Shown here piece after piece: positions 43,369 through 53,331 of a stretch of 64,000 nt of DNA. The stretch covers positions 66,732 to 130,731 of the forward strand of contig CACHGK010000004.1 of the NCBI GenBank assembly GCA_902579395.1, given 5' to 3'. The position numbers and the translations under genes are program-made. The notes under the pieces were generated by a model. The model was not told the DNA's origin. It ran no database searches and saw nothing but the letters and a program-made list of their open reading frames with translations. The stretch's first letter is position 1. Every line of letters starts with the position of its first letter. The DNA comes from an uncultured Alphaproteobacteria bacterium (lineage in GTDB: Bacteria; Pseudomonadota; Alphaproteobacteria; Methylaequorales; Methylaequoraceae).

Positions 43369-44346
43369 TTAATTTGATCTACTTGCTAATTTAACTGAAG
43401 CATTTCCATTTAGTTCTCCCATTTCTGCCTTATAATATTTTTGATTTTCAACGTAAAAATCAACAGTATCTTCCAAATTTACATTCAATGTATCTCCTGG
43501 TTTCATCCTTAGAAGTTTCGACATTGAAACAATTGGTTCTGAAAGATTACTTTTTACCATTAATGGTACTTCTAAGACAGCTTTTTCTAATTTATCTCTC
43601 CACGACATGTTAGATTCAACAACATCAGACTGAACCCTTGATCTAAGGAGAGACGACACTGGTTTAAGAGTTTGGAGAGGATACACTATGTCAAAAGACA
43701 TAGAATCAATATTGGGTAACTGCATAACGAATGAACAAACTATTACTAAATCTGAAGATTCAACAAATGCTGCAAATTGTGGATTTTGTTCTCTACTTTG
43801 AAATTTAATTGTAATTGGTGTTAAGTCTTTCCAGCACAATTCTAAAACATCTGATATACCATTATTTATTACCTCAATGATCTTTTCTTCGGTTGCAGTA
43901 AATTCAGTTCTTGCAGCATCATTAACTTCTAATTTTCCACCATATCTACTACTTGTACAAAGACTCACAAAAGATGGAGGCAGAACTGTTAACATTGATC
44001 CTCTTAATTCATCAATTCTACTGTTTGTTAAACTCATAAAGGCGTCTAAACCTGAACTATATTCCTCAAAAGATTTTACTTCGGGAGGAAATGAACTTAT
44101 TCTTGGTTGAACTCTCAATAAAGGAAGAAAGACTCCCCTTACTGTCCTCGCAAATCTCTCGTTAATTAATCTTAAAGCGTAGTAATCTCCCAAGAGAGAC
44201 AAGTCATCTGAGCCAAAATTAAATTTCTTATATTCAATTTCTTTTCCATCCCTCACAGACGTTGATGCACTTAAGTCTCCAGACTTAAGTCCATCCATAA
44301 GTGCGCTAACTTCTTCACTTGATAATTTTCTTGATGGTTCACTCAT
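43369..44346 (-). CDS. fliM: Flagellar motor switch protein FliM
   Basis: C-ring protein that binds CheY-P and FliG; 325 residues. N-terminal EEVSALMDGL, middle domain with PLLRVQPRISSFPPEVKSF and LNVNLEDTVDFYVENQKYY in the C-terminal SpoA domain. Eleven bases before fliN. Confidence 0.92.
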   Translation of the reverse strand: MSEPSRKLSSEEVSALMDGLKSGDLSASTSVRDGKEIEYKKFNFGSDDLSLLGDYYALRLINERFARTVRGVFLPLLRVQPRISSFPPEVKSFEEYSSGLDAFMSLTNSRIDELRGSMLTVLPPSFVSLCTSSRYGGKLEVNDAARTEFTATEEKIIEVINNGISDVLELCWKDLTPITIKFQSREQNPQFAAFVESSDLVIVCSFVMQLPNIDSMSFDIVYPLQTLKPVSSLLRSRVQSDVVESNMSWRDKLEKAVLEVPLMVKSNLSEPIVSMSKLLRMKPGDTLNVNLEDTVDFYVENQKYYKAEMGELNGNASVKLASRSN

Positions 44347-44361
44347 ATCATTTAACTTTAA

Positions 44362-44994
44362 TTATTGTACAACAAAAGAGGTAAAATGAACATTTTCAAT
44401 ACCCCCAAATCCTTCGACTTTCATTAAAACTTCATTAATTCCGTCTCTTAGTGATTCAGCCAATTTATATTTGCCATCTCTACCGGAAATATCCTCTGAC
44501 GAAAATTCCGACATTATTGTTAATATTTCTGATCTTAATGCTAGTTGGTGACTCTCAACATTTGCCATAACCTGCTCGTCGTATTGCGTTGACACCCCTA
44601 CAGATAATTGGAGAAACTTTTTTGATCCTTTAAGATTTGCTGTGAAATTTCCTGGAAACTCATAGTACGTTGTTGTGAATATTTCTTCATCGGGGGTGAT
44701 TTTAGGAATTTTCTTTGGTCCTGTTGGACAATTTCCTTCTTCATCTTTCTCTTCCTCTGCACATTCTTCGGCAAGCTCTTCCTCTTTTTCTTGATTTTCT
44801 TGATCTGATTCTTTAGGATTTTCTTTTTTTTCAATTATTTTTGATATCTCGGTTGATGGGTCTGTTTCATCTCCCCCTCCAACAAACATTCCAACGCCAA
44901 TCCCGCCTCCTAGTAGAACAATCCCTCCAACAATCATAAGGATTAATTTAATTGGGGATTTTTTTTCGTTTTCTTGATTATTTTCTTCTGCCAT
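44362..44994 (-). CDS. fliL: Flagellar basal body-associated protein FliL
   Basis: Single-pass protein next to the stator: N-terminal membrane helix (about 15-36), an unusually long acidic linker rich in Glu and Lys (about 45-95), and the periplasmic FliL domain (about 105-210; LQLSVGVSTQYDEQV, RSEILTIMSEFS). At 210 residues it is longer than the usual 150-180 because of the linker. A GGAG ribosome site precedes the ATG. Confidence 0.85.
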   Translation of the reverse strand: MAEENNQENEKKSPIKLILMIVGGIVLLGGGIGVGMFVGGGDETDPSTEISKIIEKKENPKESDQENQEKEEELAEECAEEEKDEEGNCPTGPKKIPKITPDEEIFTTTYYEFPGNFTANLKGSKKFLQLSVGVSTQYDEQVMANVESHQLALRSEILTIMSEFSSEDISGRDGKYKLAESLRDGINEVLMKVEGFGGIENVHFTSFVVQ

Positions 44995-45021
44995 TTTTAT
45001 CTCCTTAATACTTTAAATCAA

Positions 45022-46299
45022 TTAGGCATTTACATCAATATTATGATTGTTTATTTTTTTTAAATTGGTGAGGTTTTCTTTTTTCTTCTTTATTACACCT
45101 TCTGATGAAAATTCACCTTTATTTTTTTTGTTACTAAAACTTCCATTTTGATTATTATTCATAAAACTTGCAAAAGCTTTATTTTCCTTCTCAGCCAATT
45201 CTTCAAATTTTGAAAAATTTTCATTTAAAATATTTACGACTTCTTGATTTTCAGAACTGAGATTAATAATTGTTTTATTATTTTTGACTGAAACTTCTAA
45301 ACTTAATTTTCCAAGATTTTTAGGTTTCAACTCAATTTCTATTTTATTTAAATTATTTTTTATAGAATTTTTGATAATTTTTGAAAATTTTTCACCCCAA
45401 CTACTTTCTAATAAATCTAAAAATTCTTTTCCTACAATATTTGTTTGAGTTTTATTATTTTCTGAAAATTTTATGTCATTAGTTTTTATATCTTTCTTCA
45501 GACTTACTTTATTATCCCCAAAATTTTGAGTTTTTATATTTTTGTTTATATTAAAGTTTAACCCTAATTTTTGCTCAGTAATCTTTAATTTTTTATTTTC
45601 TAAATCATCTTTAGAAAAATTATTTAACTGTTTGTTTTTTTTTTTTGATTTCTTTTGAATCAAGTTTATTTTTGATTCATCAGCATGGGTTTTATAAGAA
45701 TTTTTAAAGTCAGTAGTTAATCTCTCTGATCCTTTGTCAGTCTCAAACTTAATATCTTTAAAATTTAAAGAGTCTATTTCTTTTTTCCTAGGATTTTGTT
45801 TATTAACTGTCTTTTTTGTTATATTAAACTCTAAATTTTGTAATTTGACAAAATCATCTATCTTATTTAAATCTTCTTTTTTAAGATGATTTTCTGGTTT
45901 GAGGCTTCTGAAAAATTCTATTTGATTAATTGAAGTTTTTTTTTTGTTAATAGCTTCGGGGTGACTTTCAATTCCAAATTCTTTGTAAAATGTTTGTACA
46001 AGGGATTTAGCCAATTCAATGTCGTTATTATTGATTATTTCATTTTCAAAAAGGGGTTTTTCCGAATCAGTTGTTAATTGTGAGTTTGTATTTTTGTTAA
46101 TATTTTGATTAATTAATGCTTTCTCAGAAATTACACTCGCAAGCTTTTCTTTATTACTTTCGGTGAAATGTTCATCAGACATTATACTAGAACTCATTAG
46201 AGCAAAGAGTTCTGCAAATAGTTCATTTGTTTTATCACTTGATAAGTTTGAATCGACTATTTTAAATTTATTACTTAAATTGTTATTAATTGCAACCAT
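45022..46299 (-). CDS. fliK: Flagellar hook-length control protein FliK
   Basis: Exported ruler protein that triggers FlhB switching. The Lys/Asn-rich, repetitive, disordered N-terminal 300 residues are followed by the C-terminal FliK domain (IEIELKPKNLGKLSLEVSVK, then NLSSENQEVVNILNENF). An in-frame ATG at 46320 lies before the transcription start predicted from the sigma-54 element at 46325-46340; I therefore use the ATG at 46299, which has AGAAAGAG in front (425 residues). Confidence 0.75.
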   Translation of the reverse strand: MVAINNNLSNKFKIVDSNLSSDKTNELFAELFALMSSSIMSDEHFTESNKEKLASVISEKALINQNINKNTNSQLTTDSEKPLFENEIINNNDIELAKSLVQTFYKEFGIESHPEAINKKKTSINQIEFFRSLKPENHLKKEDLNKIDDFVKLQNLEFNITKKTVNKQNPRKKEIDSLNFKDIKFETDKGSERLTTDFKNSYKTHADESKINLIQKKSKKKNKQLNNFSKDDLENKKLKITEQKLGLNFNINKNIKTQNFGDNKVSLKKDIKTNDIKFSENNKTQTNIVGKEFLDLLESSWGEKFSKIIKNSIKNNLNKIEIELKPKNLGKLSLEVSVKNNKTIINLSSENQEVVNILNENFSKFEELAEKENKAFASFMNNNQNGSFSNKKNKGEFSSEGVIKKKKENLTNLKKINNHNIDVNA

Positions 46300-46324
46300 A
46301 ACTGCTCTTTCTGCACGCATTTCT

Positions 46325-46340
46325 GCAATAATAGTGCCAC
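46325..46340 (-). promoter_or_regulatory. Sigma-54 promoter of fliK
   Basis: Minus-strand GTGGCACTATTATTGC: GG at 46338-46337, GC at 46326-46325, spacing 10, with the near-consensus TGGCAC...TTGCA. It sits between fliJ and fliK inside the long operon. Predicted +1 about 46313. Confidence 0.72.
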
Positions 46341-46342
46341 TA

Positions 46343-46756
46343 CTAAAGAAGTGGAATGTTTTTTGGTCTAAAATAGTTTTCTTTTTTTAATTCTGATAAA
46401 TTATCCAACTTACTCTGGTTCATCTTCTTTCTTAAGTTAATTTTTTCCTTTTGTTTTTCAATTTTTCCAATTTCTGATAGATTTTCTTTAATCTCGTTAT
46501 TAATGTGTCCTTCTCTATTACTTGATATTTCAAGCTTATTCATCAAACTTGCTCTAAAAGAAGCCTTAGCTTTTATATCTGAGCCAAATTCCTCTTTGGA
46601 ATCAGAGGTATTTTTTTCAGAGAGCATTTCTATCAAAGTTTTTTTAACTAAATTAATTTTGCTTTTTTCTTCATTCAAAGCTGAGAGATTATTAAGTAGT
46701 TTAAATTTATTTAATTTTTTTAAGATCAAAAATAGATCGTATTTATTCTTTTTCAT
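46343..46756 (-). CDS. fliJ: FliJ-like flagellar export chaperone
   Basis: A 137-residue, nearly all-helical, Lys/Glu/Asn-rich coiled-coil protein located between fliI and fliK, the standard place of FliJ, the ATPase central stalk protein. Primary sequence similarity within this family is low; the call rests on position, length and coiled-coil character. Its ATG follows the fliI stop by one base. Confidence 0.65.
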   Translation of the reverse strand: MKKNKYDLFLILKKLNKFKLLNNLSALNEEKSKINLVKKTLIEMLSEKNTSDSKEEFGSDIKAKASFRASLMNKLEISSNREGHINNEIKENLSEIGKIEKQKEKINLRKKMNQSKLDNLSELKKENYFRPKNIPLL

Positions 46757-46757
46757 A

Positions 46758-48077
46758 TTAGTTTATTTTTTTTAAGCTTTCACAACTGTCATTAAAATTT
46801 GATTTTATTTTGTAACTTTGTTTTATGAGCTCGCAAATTTTGGACCAATTATTTAAAGCGCTGTCAATATCAGAATTTTGTCCTTTGCTATAACCACCCA
46901 TCAGAACCAATTCTTTATTTTCTTGATAAATAGAAAAGAGTTTTTTTACAAATTCTGATCTTTTTTGTTGATCCTCAGAAACAATATTATTCATAACTCT
47001 ACTTAAAGATTGATTTAAGTCTATTGCAGGAAAAATCCCCAGCTGTGCAAGGTCTCTTGACAGTACTATATGTCCATCTAATATAGCTCTTGCAGTATCA
47101 ACAACAGGATCATTCGTGTCATCAGAATCAGCCAAGATCGTATAAAAACTTGTTATTGTCCCTTCATTTTTTCCACCTGATCCAGTTCGTTCTATTAGAT
47201 TTGGGATCATTGATATTACAGACGGAGGATAACCCTTTGAAGTAGGTTGTTCTCCTAATGCTAATCCTACTTCTCTTTTTGCATGTGCAATTCTTGTCAA
47301 AGAATCCATGATTAATAAAACGTTCTTACCTTTAGATCTAAAGAACTCTGCAATAGAAGTTGCTCTTTCAGCTCCTTTAATTCTTAGAAGTGGGGAATTG
47401 TCTGCTGGTACCGCAACAATAACGGTCCTTCTTCTAGATTCATCGTTCAAAATTTCTGACACAAAATTCCCTAACTCTCTTCCTCTTTCACCAATTAATG
47501 CAACCACAACTACATCGGCATCAGTAAACTTTGTCATCATTCCTAATAAAATAGACTTCCCAACTCCTGAACCAGCAATTATTCCAAGTCTTTGCCCCCG
47601 TCCAACTGTAAAAAGAGAATTGATTGCCCTAATCCCAACATCTAAAACTTCTTTGATGGGTTTTCTTGACATTGGATTTATAGGTTTTCCATTTATGGGC
47701 CACATTTCTTCTGATTCAATATGATTTGAAACACCATCTATTGGTCTACCAAAAGCGTCCAAAACTCTTCCAAGCAATCCAAAACCTACATCAACATTAT
47801 TTGATGAGCTTAAAACTTTGACTGAAGACCCTAAAACAATGTTTGAATTTTGTTGATGAACTGCAATTATATTTTTGTTCTCTCTAAATCCTATGATTTC
47901 TCCAGTGACTTTGGTACTGTCATTGCATTCAATCTCACATATTGTCCCAATGGGTGAAGGAAAAGAATCACATTCAACAACTTTTCCATCAAATTTTGAG
48001 GTTTTACTTTTGTAGACCCTATTTTCACTAATACTGTGTTTTTCTATAGTTTTTAATATGTTTTTTGCAAGGATCAT
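46758..48077 (-). CDS. fliI: Flagellum-specific export ATPase FliI
   Basis: Hexameric ATPase of the flagellar export apparatus. Walker A AGSGVGKS, Walker B LLIMDSLTRIAHAKREVGLA, and PTSKGYPPSVISMIPNLIER are present. I chose ATG 48077 (439 residues); a TTG start at 48134 would add 19 residues and overlap fliH by 29 bases. Neither has a good ribosome site, so the N-terminus is uncertain. Confidence 0.92.
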   Translation of the reverse strand: MILAKNILKTIEKHSISENRVYKSKTSKFDGKVVECDSFPSPIGTICEIECNDSTKVTGEIIGFRENKNIIAVHQQNSNIVLGSSVKVLSSSNNVDVGFGLLGRVLDAFGRPIDGVSNHIESEEMWPINGKPINPMSRKPIKEVLDVGIRAINSLFTVGRGQRLGIIAGSGVGKSILLGMMTKFTDADVVVVALIGERGRELGNFVSEILNDESRRRTVIVAVPADNSPLLRIKGAERATSIAEFFRSKGKNVLLIMDSLTRIAHAKREVGLALGEQPTSKGYPPSVISMIPNLIERTGSGGKNEGTITSFYTILADSDDTNDPVVDTARAILDGHIVLSRDLAQLGIFPAIDLNQSLSRVMNNIVSEDQQKRSEFVKKLFSIYQENKELVLMGGYSKGQNSDIDSALNNWSKICELIKQSYKIKSNFNDSCESLKKIN

Positions 48078-48105
48078 AGGTAAGTAAAAAAATTTATTAA
48101 ATTTT

Positions 48106-48972
48106 TTAATTCTCTTTAAGTTTTTCTCTGTCAAGATTCAGTTGTTCTGGAGCAGAAAACTTTACCTTTTTAGAAACAGATTCACTGATTTCTATTGTTG
48201 CTGATTTTATTTTTAAATCACCTCTTTCAAGATTTTTATCTTCAGAAATGTTAAAACATAATTTAATATTATTTTTTTCGTTATAGTTTTTTATTGATAG
48301 ATAATCCTCTGGATTAAGAATTACTTCAATGTTTTTGGCAGAGTCCTCTATTGAACTTACTAAAGTTTCGATTTTATTTTTAAAAAATTCAGTATTATTT
48401 TCGATTTCATGTCCAATTACTTCTTTACATAAATTAAAAATTAATTTGTTTATTAATTTTGTTAAGTTGCTTTGGAACCCAGGGAAAACTTCGAACAAGT
48501 TATCAGTAATTCTCTTAAGTGTAACTGCTAATGATTTTTCTCCATTTTGTAATTCTTCTGTAGTTTTTTTTACTCCCATTTTGAAACCATTGTCATAATA
48601 TTTTCTTGATAATTCGTTTGCCATTTTTCTTGCTTCTTCTTCAGTATATTTTTTCTCTGGCTCAACTTTTTTATTCTCAAAATTTTTTTCAGATTCTATT
48701 TTTTCAAGACTTTCGTTATCTTTTATTTCATTATCTTTTTTATCTTTATTTACAACTTCATCTGTTTTGTGATCTTTCTTGGCCAATATTTTAGGTGAAA
48801 TTTTCTTAAAGAGATTAGTTATGTTAGATGATATTTCTGATTCTTTGATAAAATCTTTATTACTTTTACTCAATAAACTGATAATCTCATCTGTGCTTAG
48901 TGCTTCTGAGACTTTATTCAAATTTTTTTCTTTTTTTTGGGGTTCAGTATTATTTTCTTTTAGAGGCATCAT
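48106..48972 (-). CDS. fliH: Flagellar assembly protein FliH
   Basis: Regulator/stator of FliI. A long disordered Lys/Glu-rich N-terminus (about 1-110) precedes the FliH core (about 115-285; EEEARKMANELSRKYYDNGF, then LIFNLCKEVIGHEIE). 288 residues. It overlaps fliG by 4 bases (ATGA); two consecutive ATG codons are possible starts. Confidence 0.82.
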   Translation of the reverse strand: MMPLKENNTEPQKKEKNLNKVSEALSTDEIISLLSKSNKDFIKESEISSNITNLFKKISPKILAKKDHKTDEVVNKDKKDNEIKDNESLEKIESEKNFENKKVEPEKKYTEEEARKMANELSRKYYDNGFKMGVKKTTEELQNGEKSLAVTLKRITDNLFEVFPGFQSNLTKLINKLIFNLCKEVIGHEIENNTEFFKNKIETLVSSIEDSAKNIEVILNPEDYLSIKNYNEKNNIKLCFNISEDKNLERGDLKIKSATIEISESVSKKVKFSAPEQLNLDREKLKEN

Positions 48973-50018
48973 ACAAAGTCATCTCCACCTCTTCCGGCAA
49001 GCACAATTGTCCCTTCATCAGACATTGTTCTTGCTACGTTTATAATAGCCTTTTGGGCTTCTTGAACTTCCGTAAGTCTTAATGGACCAAGTACTTCCAT
49101 CTCATCTCTTATATTAGCTGAGGCTCTTTGAGACATACACGAAAAAATTTTATCTTTTAATTCATCTTCTGTTCCTTTTAATGCAATTATTAAGATTTCT
49201 TGATCAACATTTCTGAGTAAAGTTTGCATACTCCTATCATCCATTAAAATAAGTGTATCGAATGTAAACATACTTTCCTGAATTTCTTTTGCCAGGTTTC
49301 TGTCTTTCTCTCCAAGAGTTTTCATTATTCTCTGCTCCATATTTTGTTTGGTGAAATTCATTATAGATGCTGCGTCTTTTATTCCACCTACGGAAGATGC
49401 TCGTAAAGAGGTATTGGTTTTAAATTTTAATTGCATGACTCTCTCTAATTCTGAGAGAGCATCTGGTTGCACTGTTTCCAAAGTTGCAATCCTGTGAATA
49501 ATATCGGATTGTGTTTCTTCAGGTAAAAGTGTTAGAACATCAGCTGCAACACCTGGCTCTAAATAGGAAATTATCAATGCCATAATTTGCGGATGTTCAT
49601 CTGATATAAGTTCTGCAACCGACCTTGCATCCATCCAATCAAGTATTTCAATGGGTTTATCGCTTTCTGTTGGTGTAATCCTTCCAAGAACAGATTGAGC
49701 TTTATTTTCTCCTAAAGCTTTGGTCATAACATTTCTAATATAGTTTGTAGAACCCATACCTAGATCTGTTTGAGTTTTTATTATAGCCAAAAATTCGTCT
49801 AAAACTCTGTTTACTGTTTCTTGATCAAGACCTTGAACATTATACATTTCCTTCCCAAGTTGCTGAACTTCTTTAGGACCTAGATTTTTAAGAATTTCAG
49901 AAGCTTCATCCTCACCTAACAACATCATTAATATCGCACACTTTTGCGTACTAGTGAGTTGCTCATATTGCGACTTTTCTTCTTCTTCCTTATTTTCTTC
50001 CTTAGCTTTTTCAGCCAT
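48969..50018 (-). CDS. fliG: Flagellar motor switch protein FliG
   Basis: C-ring torque protein that binds FliF and MotA. Three-domain layout over 349 residues: STQKCAILMMLLGEDEASEI at the start, EHPQIMALIISYLEP in the middle, and the charged MotA-facing helix region DRSMQTLLRNVDQEILIIAL in the C-terminal domain. An acidic 20-residue extension precedes the first domain. A GGAGAA ribosome site is present. Confidence 0.93.
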   Translation of the reverse strand: MAEKAKEENKEEEEKSQYEQLTSTQKCAILMMLLGEDEASEILKNLGPKEVQQLGKEMYNVQGLDQETVNRVLDEFLAIIKTQTDLGMGSTNYIRNVMTKALGENKAQSVLGRITPTESDKPIEILDWMDARSVAELISDEHPQIMALIISYLEPGVAADVLTLLPEETQSDIIHRIATLETVQPDALSELERVMQLKFKTNTSLRASSVGGIKDAASIMNFTKQNMEQRIMKTLGEKDRNLAKEIQESMFTFDTLILMDDRSMQTLLRNVDQEILIIALKGTEDELKDKIFSCMSQRASANIRDEMEVLGPLRLTEVQEAQKAIINVARTMSDEGTIVLAGRGGDDFV

Positions 50019-50043
50019 TTTTCTTCTCCTAGATTAAATTTAA

Positions 50044-51768
50044 TTATACATCTTTTTTCATTAATTGTCTGAAAACGTTTGAAACTTTTCCAGCTTCATC
50101 ACCAACTATCATCCTTATTACTGCCACTTTATCATCATAGGTATTAGCAGTATCAAGCATATCAGCAGAAATAGTTGATTTTTTTGGTTTAAGCTTGGCT
50201 TTTATATCTTCTAAAGATTCTCCCTCCTGAACCTGAACTTCATCTTCTGCTTCATCGGCTTCAAGGTCTGATTCAGTCGCTCCGCCAGGCACACCTGCAG
50301 TTCCAGCTGAAGGAACAAGAATTCTATTTAGAAGTGGTTTTAATGCCCCGAAAGTTACTATTGCTAATATTAGGACAGTTGAAAGCTGACCAATCATATT
50401 TTGAAACCAAGATTGTTCATACCATTGAGTTGTGATTACATCCATTTCTTGAATGAATTCGCCACTTGTAACAACAATTGTATCTTCTCTATCTTCATTA
50501 AATCCGACAGCCTCTTTTACTAATGACGTAATTTTTTCTTTGTCTTCATCACTAATAGGCTCGGAAACAGTACCTTCAGGGGTTTGTACTATTTTATTTT
50601 TAACTAATACAGCAGTTTTAACCTTCTTAATTTTCCCAATTTGGCCAACTGTTGTACTTAATTTTTTACTCACTTCATAATTTTTTACATTACTTGATGA
50701 CCTTTGTTTGAATTCAGCCGGCTCACCAGTTTCAGGAGCTGCAACCTGTAAATCTGCAGCTAAAGGAGCCTGATTTGCAACAGCACCCGGTATTCCTCTG
50801 GCAGGTCTGTCGGTTGATTCGTCTTGGCTATTTTGTTCACTCCTTGTAGAAATACTTTCAGGGTCAAATATTTCTTCTGTAGTTTGATTACTAGTAAAAT
50901 CCATTTCTACATTTACTTGGGCTGTTAAATTTCCTGCTCCAACAATTGGAGAAACAAGAGATAAAATTCTTTCTCTATAAATTGATTCTATTTTCACTCT
51001 ATGTGCAAGCTGTTTTTCACTCATAGCTAGATTTGGATCATCTTCAGGTTTAGATAATAGAGATCCATATTGGTCAACAACTGTAACGTTATCGGATGTC
51101 ATATTTGGTATTGAGGATGAGACAATATGAACAATTGATCTAATTTGTTCTAAACCTAACGCCCTCCCATCTGCCAGTTTAACAAAAACAGAAGCAGTTG
51201 GGGGGGAACTGTCTCTGACAAAAACTGATTTTTCCGGTATAGCTAAATGAACCCTTGCACCTATTATGTTAGCTATTTCATTAATAGATCTTGCTAATTC
51301 AATTTCTTGAGTTTGTTTCATTTTCATGAACTCAACTGATCTACTTGTTCCCATAGGAATTTTCTCAAGTATATCATAACCTTGAGGAACAGAGCTAGGG
51401 AGACCCTCTGCTGCAAGCTTCATCTTAGCCTCGTAATATTCTGGAGAAGGGACTAAAATTTCCCCAGTTGTTCTGTCTATTGAAACATCAATTCCATTTC
51501 CCCTTAAAACATCAATTACTCTTGACTTTTCGTGTTCTGGAAGGGTAGAAAAAAGTGTAGTTCTTGATGGCTCTCTAAAAGAAATAAAAAATACTAATCC
51601 AATAAATATTACAAATAAGGTTATCATTACAGGGATGGACCTTTGAACAGCAGGTTCATTCGAGAACTTTTTTATTTTTTCTAATGAATTGCTAATATTT
51701 GATAGCATTCCCTGATTTGAAATTTGTGTATTTGTTATCTCAGTTGTATTTTGTATTTCTTCAGCCAT
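50044..51768 (-). CDS. fliF: Flagellar MS-ring protein FliF
   Basis: Forms the MS ring in the inner membrane. Two membrane helices (about 43-63 and 448-468) flank the large periplasmic part with ring-building motifs (FREPSRTTLFSTLPEHE, ELARSINEIANIIGARVHLA); the C-terminal FliG-binding tail ends in NVFRQLMKKDV. 574 residues, normal. Eighteen bases after fliE. Confidence 0.93.
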   Translation of the reverse strand: MAEEIQNTTEITNTQISNQGMLSNISNSLEKIKKFSNEPAVQRSIPVMITLFVIFIGLVFFISFREPSRTTLFSTLPEHEKSRVIDVLRGNGIDVSIDRTTGEILVPSPEYYEAKMKLAAEGLPSSVPQGYDILEKIPMGTSRSVEFMKMKQTQEIELARSINEIANIIGARVHLAIPEKSVFVRDSSPPTASVFVKLADGRALGLEQIRSIVHIVSSSIPNMTSDNVTVVDQYGSLLSKPEDDPNLAMSEKQLAHRVKIESIYRERILSLVSPIVGAGNLTAQVNVEMDFTSNQTTEEIFDPESISTRSEQNSQDESTDRPARGIPGAVANQAPLAADLQVAAPETGEPAEFKQRSSSNVKNYEVSKKLSTTVGQIGKIKKVKTAVLVKNKIVQTPEGTVSEPISDEDKEKITSLVKEAVGFNEDREDTIVVTSGEFIQEMDVITTQWYEQSWFQNMIGQLSTVLILAIVTFGALKPLLNRILVPSAGTAGVPGGATESDLEADEAEDEVQVQEGESLEDIKAKLKPKKSTISADMLDTANTYDDKVAVIRMIVGDEAGKVSNVFRQLMKKDV

Positions 51769-51785
51769 AATATTTTCCTTTTAAA

Positions 51786-52124
51786 TTAAACCGGCATATT
51801 CATTATATCTTTATATGCACTTAAAACTTTATTTCTAACATTTAATGTCATCTGAAAACCAAGACTCGCAAGTTGTTGTTGAATCATTACTTTTGTAAGG
51901 TCATTTTCAATACCAAGTTCAAAGTTTTTTGTAAGTTCAGCACTTTGTTTCTGATTGTCAGAAACATCTTGAATAGCTGCTTTTATATTTTCCAAGAATC
52001 CTCCATCTTCTCCTTGTGCAATCTCTGGAGAAAGCTTTACTACTTCTTCTTGAACATTTTTAATTTGTGTTTGATTGCTTGGTGTGTTGAGTGTTGGTTT
52101 TAGATTTATAAGATTTGGTTTCAT
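51786..52124 (-). CDS. fliE: Flagellar hook-basal body protein FliE
   Basis: A 112-residue rod-junction protein linking the MS ring and rod. The C-terminal helix region DLTKVMIQQQLASLGFQM, then LNVRNKVLSAYKDIMNMPV, is the FliE signature. Between the flbD-like gene and fliF. Confidence 0.9.
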   Translation of the reverse strand: MKPNLINLKPTLNTPSNQTQIKNVQEEVVKLSPEIAQGEDGGFLENIKAAIQDVSDNQKQSAELTKNFELGIENDLTKVMIQQQLASLGFQMTLNVRNKVLSAYKDIMNMPV

Positions 52125-52139
52125 GATTTATCCTTTTTT

Positions 52140-53297
52140 TTAAGCCTGCATTAATTTTTTTTCAGAAAAAGTTTCTTGAATATTATTATAAAAATTGCTG
52201 TTTTTAGAGACGTCAATCATTATATCTTTTTCATCAATAATATTTTTTTCACAAAGTACAATTGCTCTTTGCAAAACGTTTTCAAGTTCTCTTACGTTTC
52301 CTGGCCAATTATAATCTCTCAAAATTTTTTGAGCTTTATGATTTATGTATGGAAGCATACTATCCTCGGTATGTCTGTTTAATAGAGCAACGCTTATAGG
52401 TAAAATATCATCTGGTCTTTCAGATAGATTGTGTGTTTCAATTGGAAAAACATTTAGCCTATAGTACAAATCCTCTCTAAATTTCTTTTCCTTTACTTCG
52501 CTTAGCATATCTCTGTTTGTTGTAGCAATCACTCTAACATTTACATCAATATCCCTTTGACCACCAATAGGGGTTACTTTTTTTTCCTGGAGTACTCTTA
52601 GTAATTTTGCCTGAAGTGATAGAGGCATTTCTGATATTTCATCCAGTAACAATGTGCCGGTGTCTGCTGCTCTAAAAATTCCTTTATTTGCTGAAGATGC
52701 ACCGGTAAAAGCTCCTTTTTCATGACCAAAAAGCATAGCCTCAAGCATATTTTCAGGAATCGCTGCGCAATTAATAGCTATAAATGGTTTTTCTGACCTA
52801 TCAGATTTTGTATGAATAAGATTTGAAATTACCTCTTTTCCTGTCCCAGTTGGCCCATGAATGAAAACAGTTACATCTGTTTTTGCTACTTTATTAACCA
52901 TATTTATCAAAGAAAGAGTTTTTTTATCCGAAAAACTATATTTTTCTTCAGATATTATTTGAAATATAGTTTCTTTAATTACTTCGTCAAATTCATTGAA
53001 AGATAAGCTTATGTAAGCTCCTCCCATTTCTTTTTTTAGATTATATCCGTGATTATTATTTGACTCTAAAACAATAAGTTTTGTGGAACCAATATTTCTG
53101 ACAATTTTAAGAATGTTTGATTGTCCACCAATTTTTTCTTCAAATTCTTTATGAATTATTAATATTGATTTTGGACTATCTAATTTATCGATACTCTTAT
53201 AGTCAAATAATTTTACTTCCTTATTTTTGTCCGAAAAAAAATTACTTAAATTAGAAAAGTCTGCAAAACAATCTTTAATAATAAATATTTCCTTCAT
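52140..53297 (-). CDS. FlbD/FlrC-like sigma-54 activator lacking a C-terminal HTH
   Basis: Bacterial enhancer-binding protein with an AAA+ domain (about 122-355): Walker A GPTGTGKE (148-155), GAFTGA loop (195-200) that contacts sigma-54, Walker B GTLLLDEISEMP, and WPGNVREL. The N-terminal 115 residues look like a degenerate receiver with no clear phospho-acceptor Asp pattern, as in Caulobacter FlbD. After the AAA+ domain only about 30 residues remain (ending SEKKLMQA), with no Fis-type helix-turn-helix. First gene of the long flagellar operon, preceded by its own sigma-54 promoter. Confidence 0.85.
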   Translation of the reverse strand: MKEIFIIKDCFADFSNLSNFFSDKNKEVKLFDYKSIDKLDSPKSILIIHKEFEEKIGGQSNILKIVRNIGSTKLIVLESNNNHGYNLKKEMGGAYISLSFNEFDEVIKETIFQIISEEKYSFSDKKTLSLINMVNKVAKTDVTVFIHGPTGTGKEVISNLIHTKSDRSEKPFIAINCAAIPENMLEAMLFGHEKGAFTGASSANKGIFRAADTGTLLLDEISEMPLSLQAKLLRVLQEKKVTPIGGQRDIDVNVRVIATTNRDMLSEVKEKKFREDLYYRLNVFPIETHNLSERPDDILPISVALLNRHTEDSMLPYINHKAQKILRDYNWPGNVRELENVLQRAIVLCEKNIIDEKDIMIDVSKNSNFYNNIQETFSEKKLMQA

Positions 53298-53331
53298 TTT
53301 TTATTTTCCTTTATTAGTTTAATCTGTAAAA

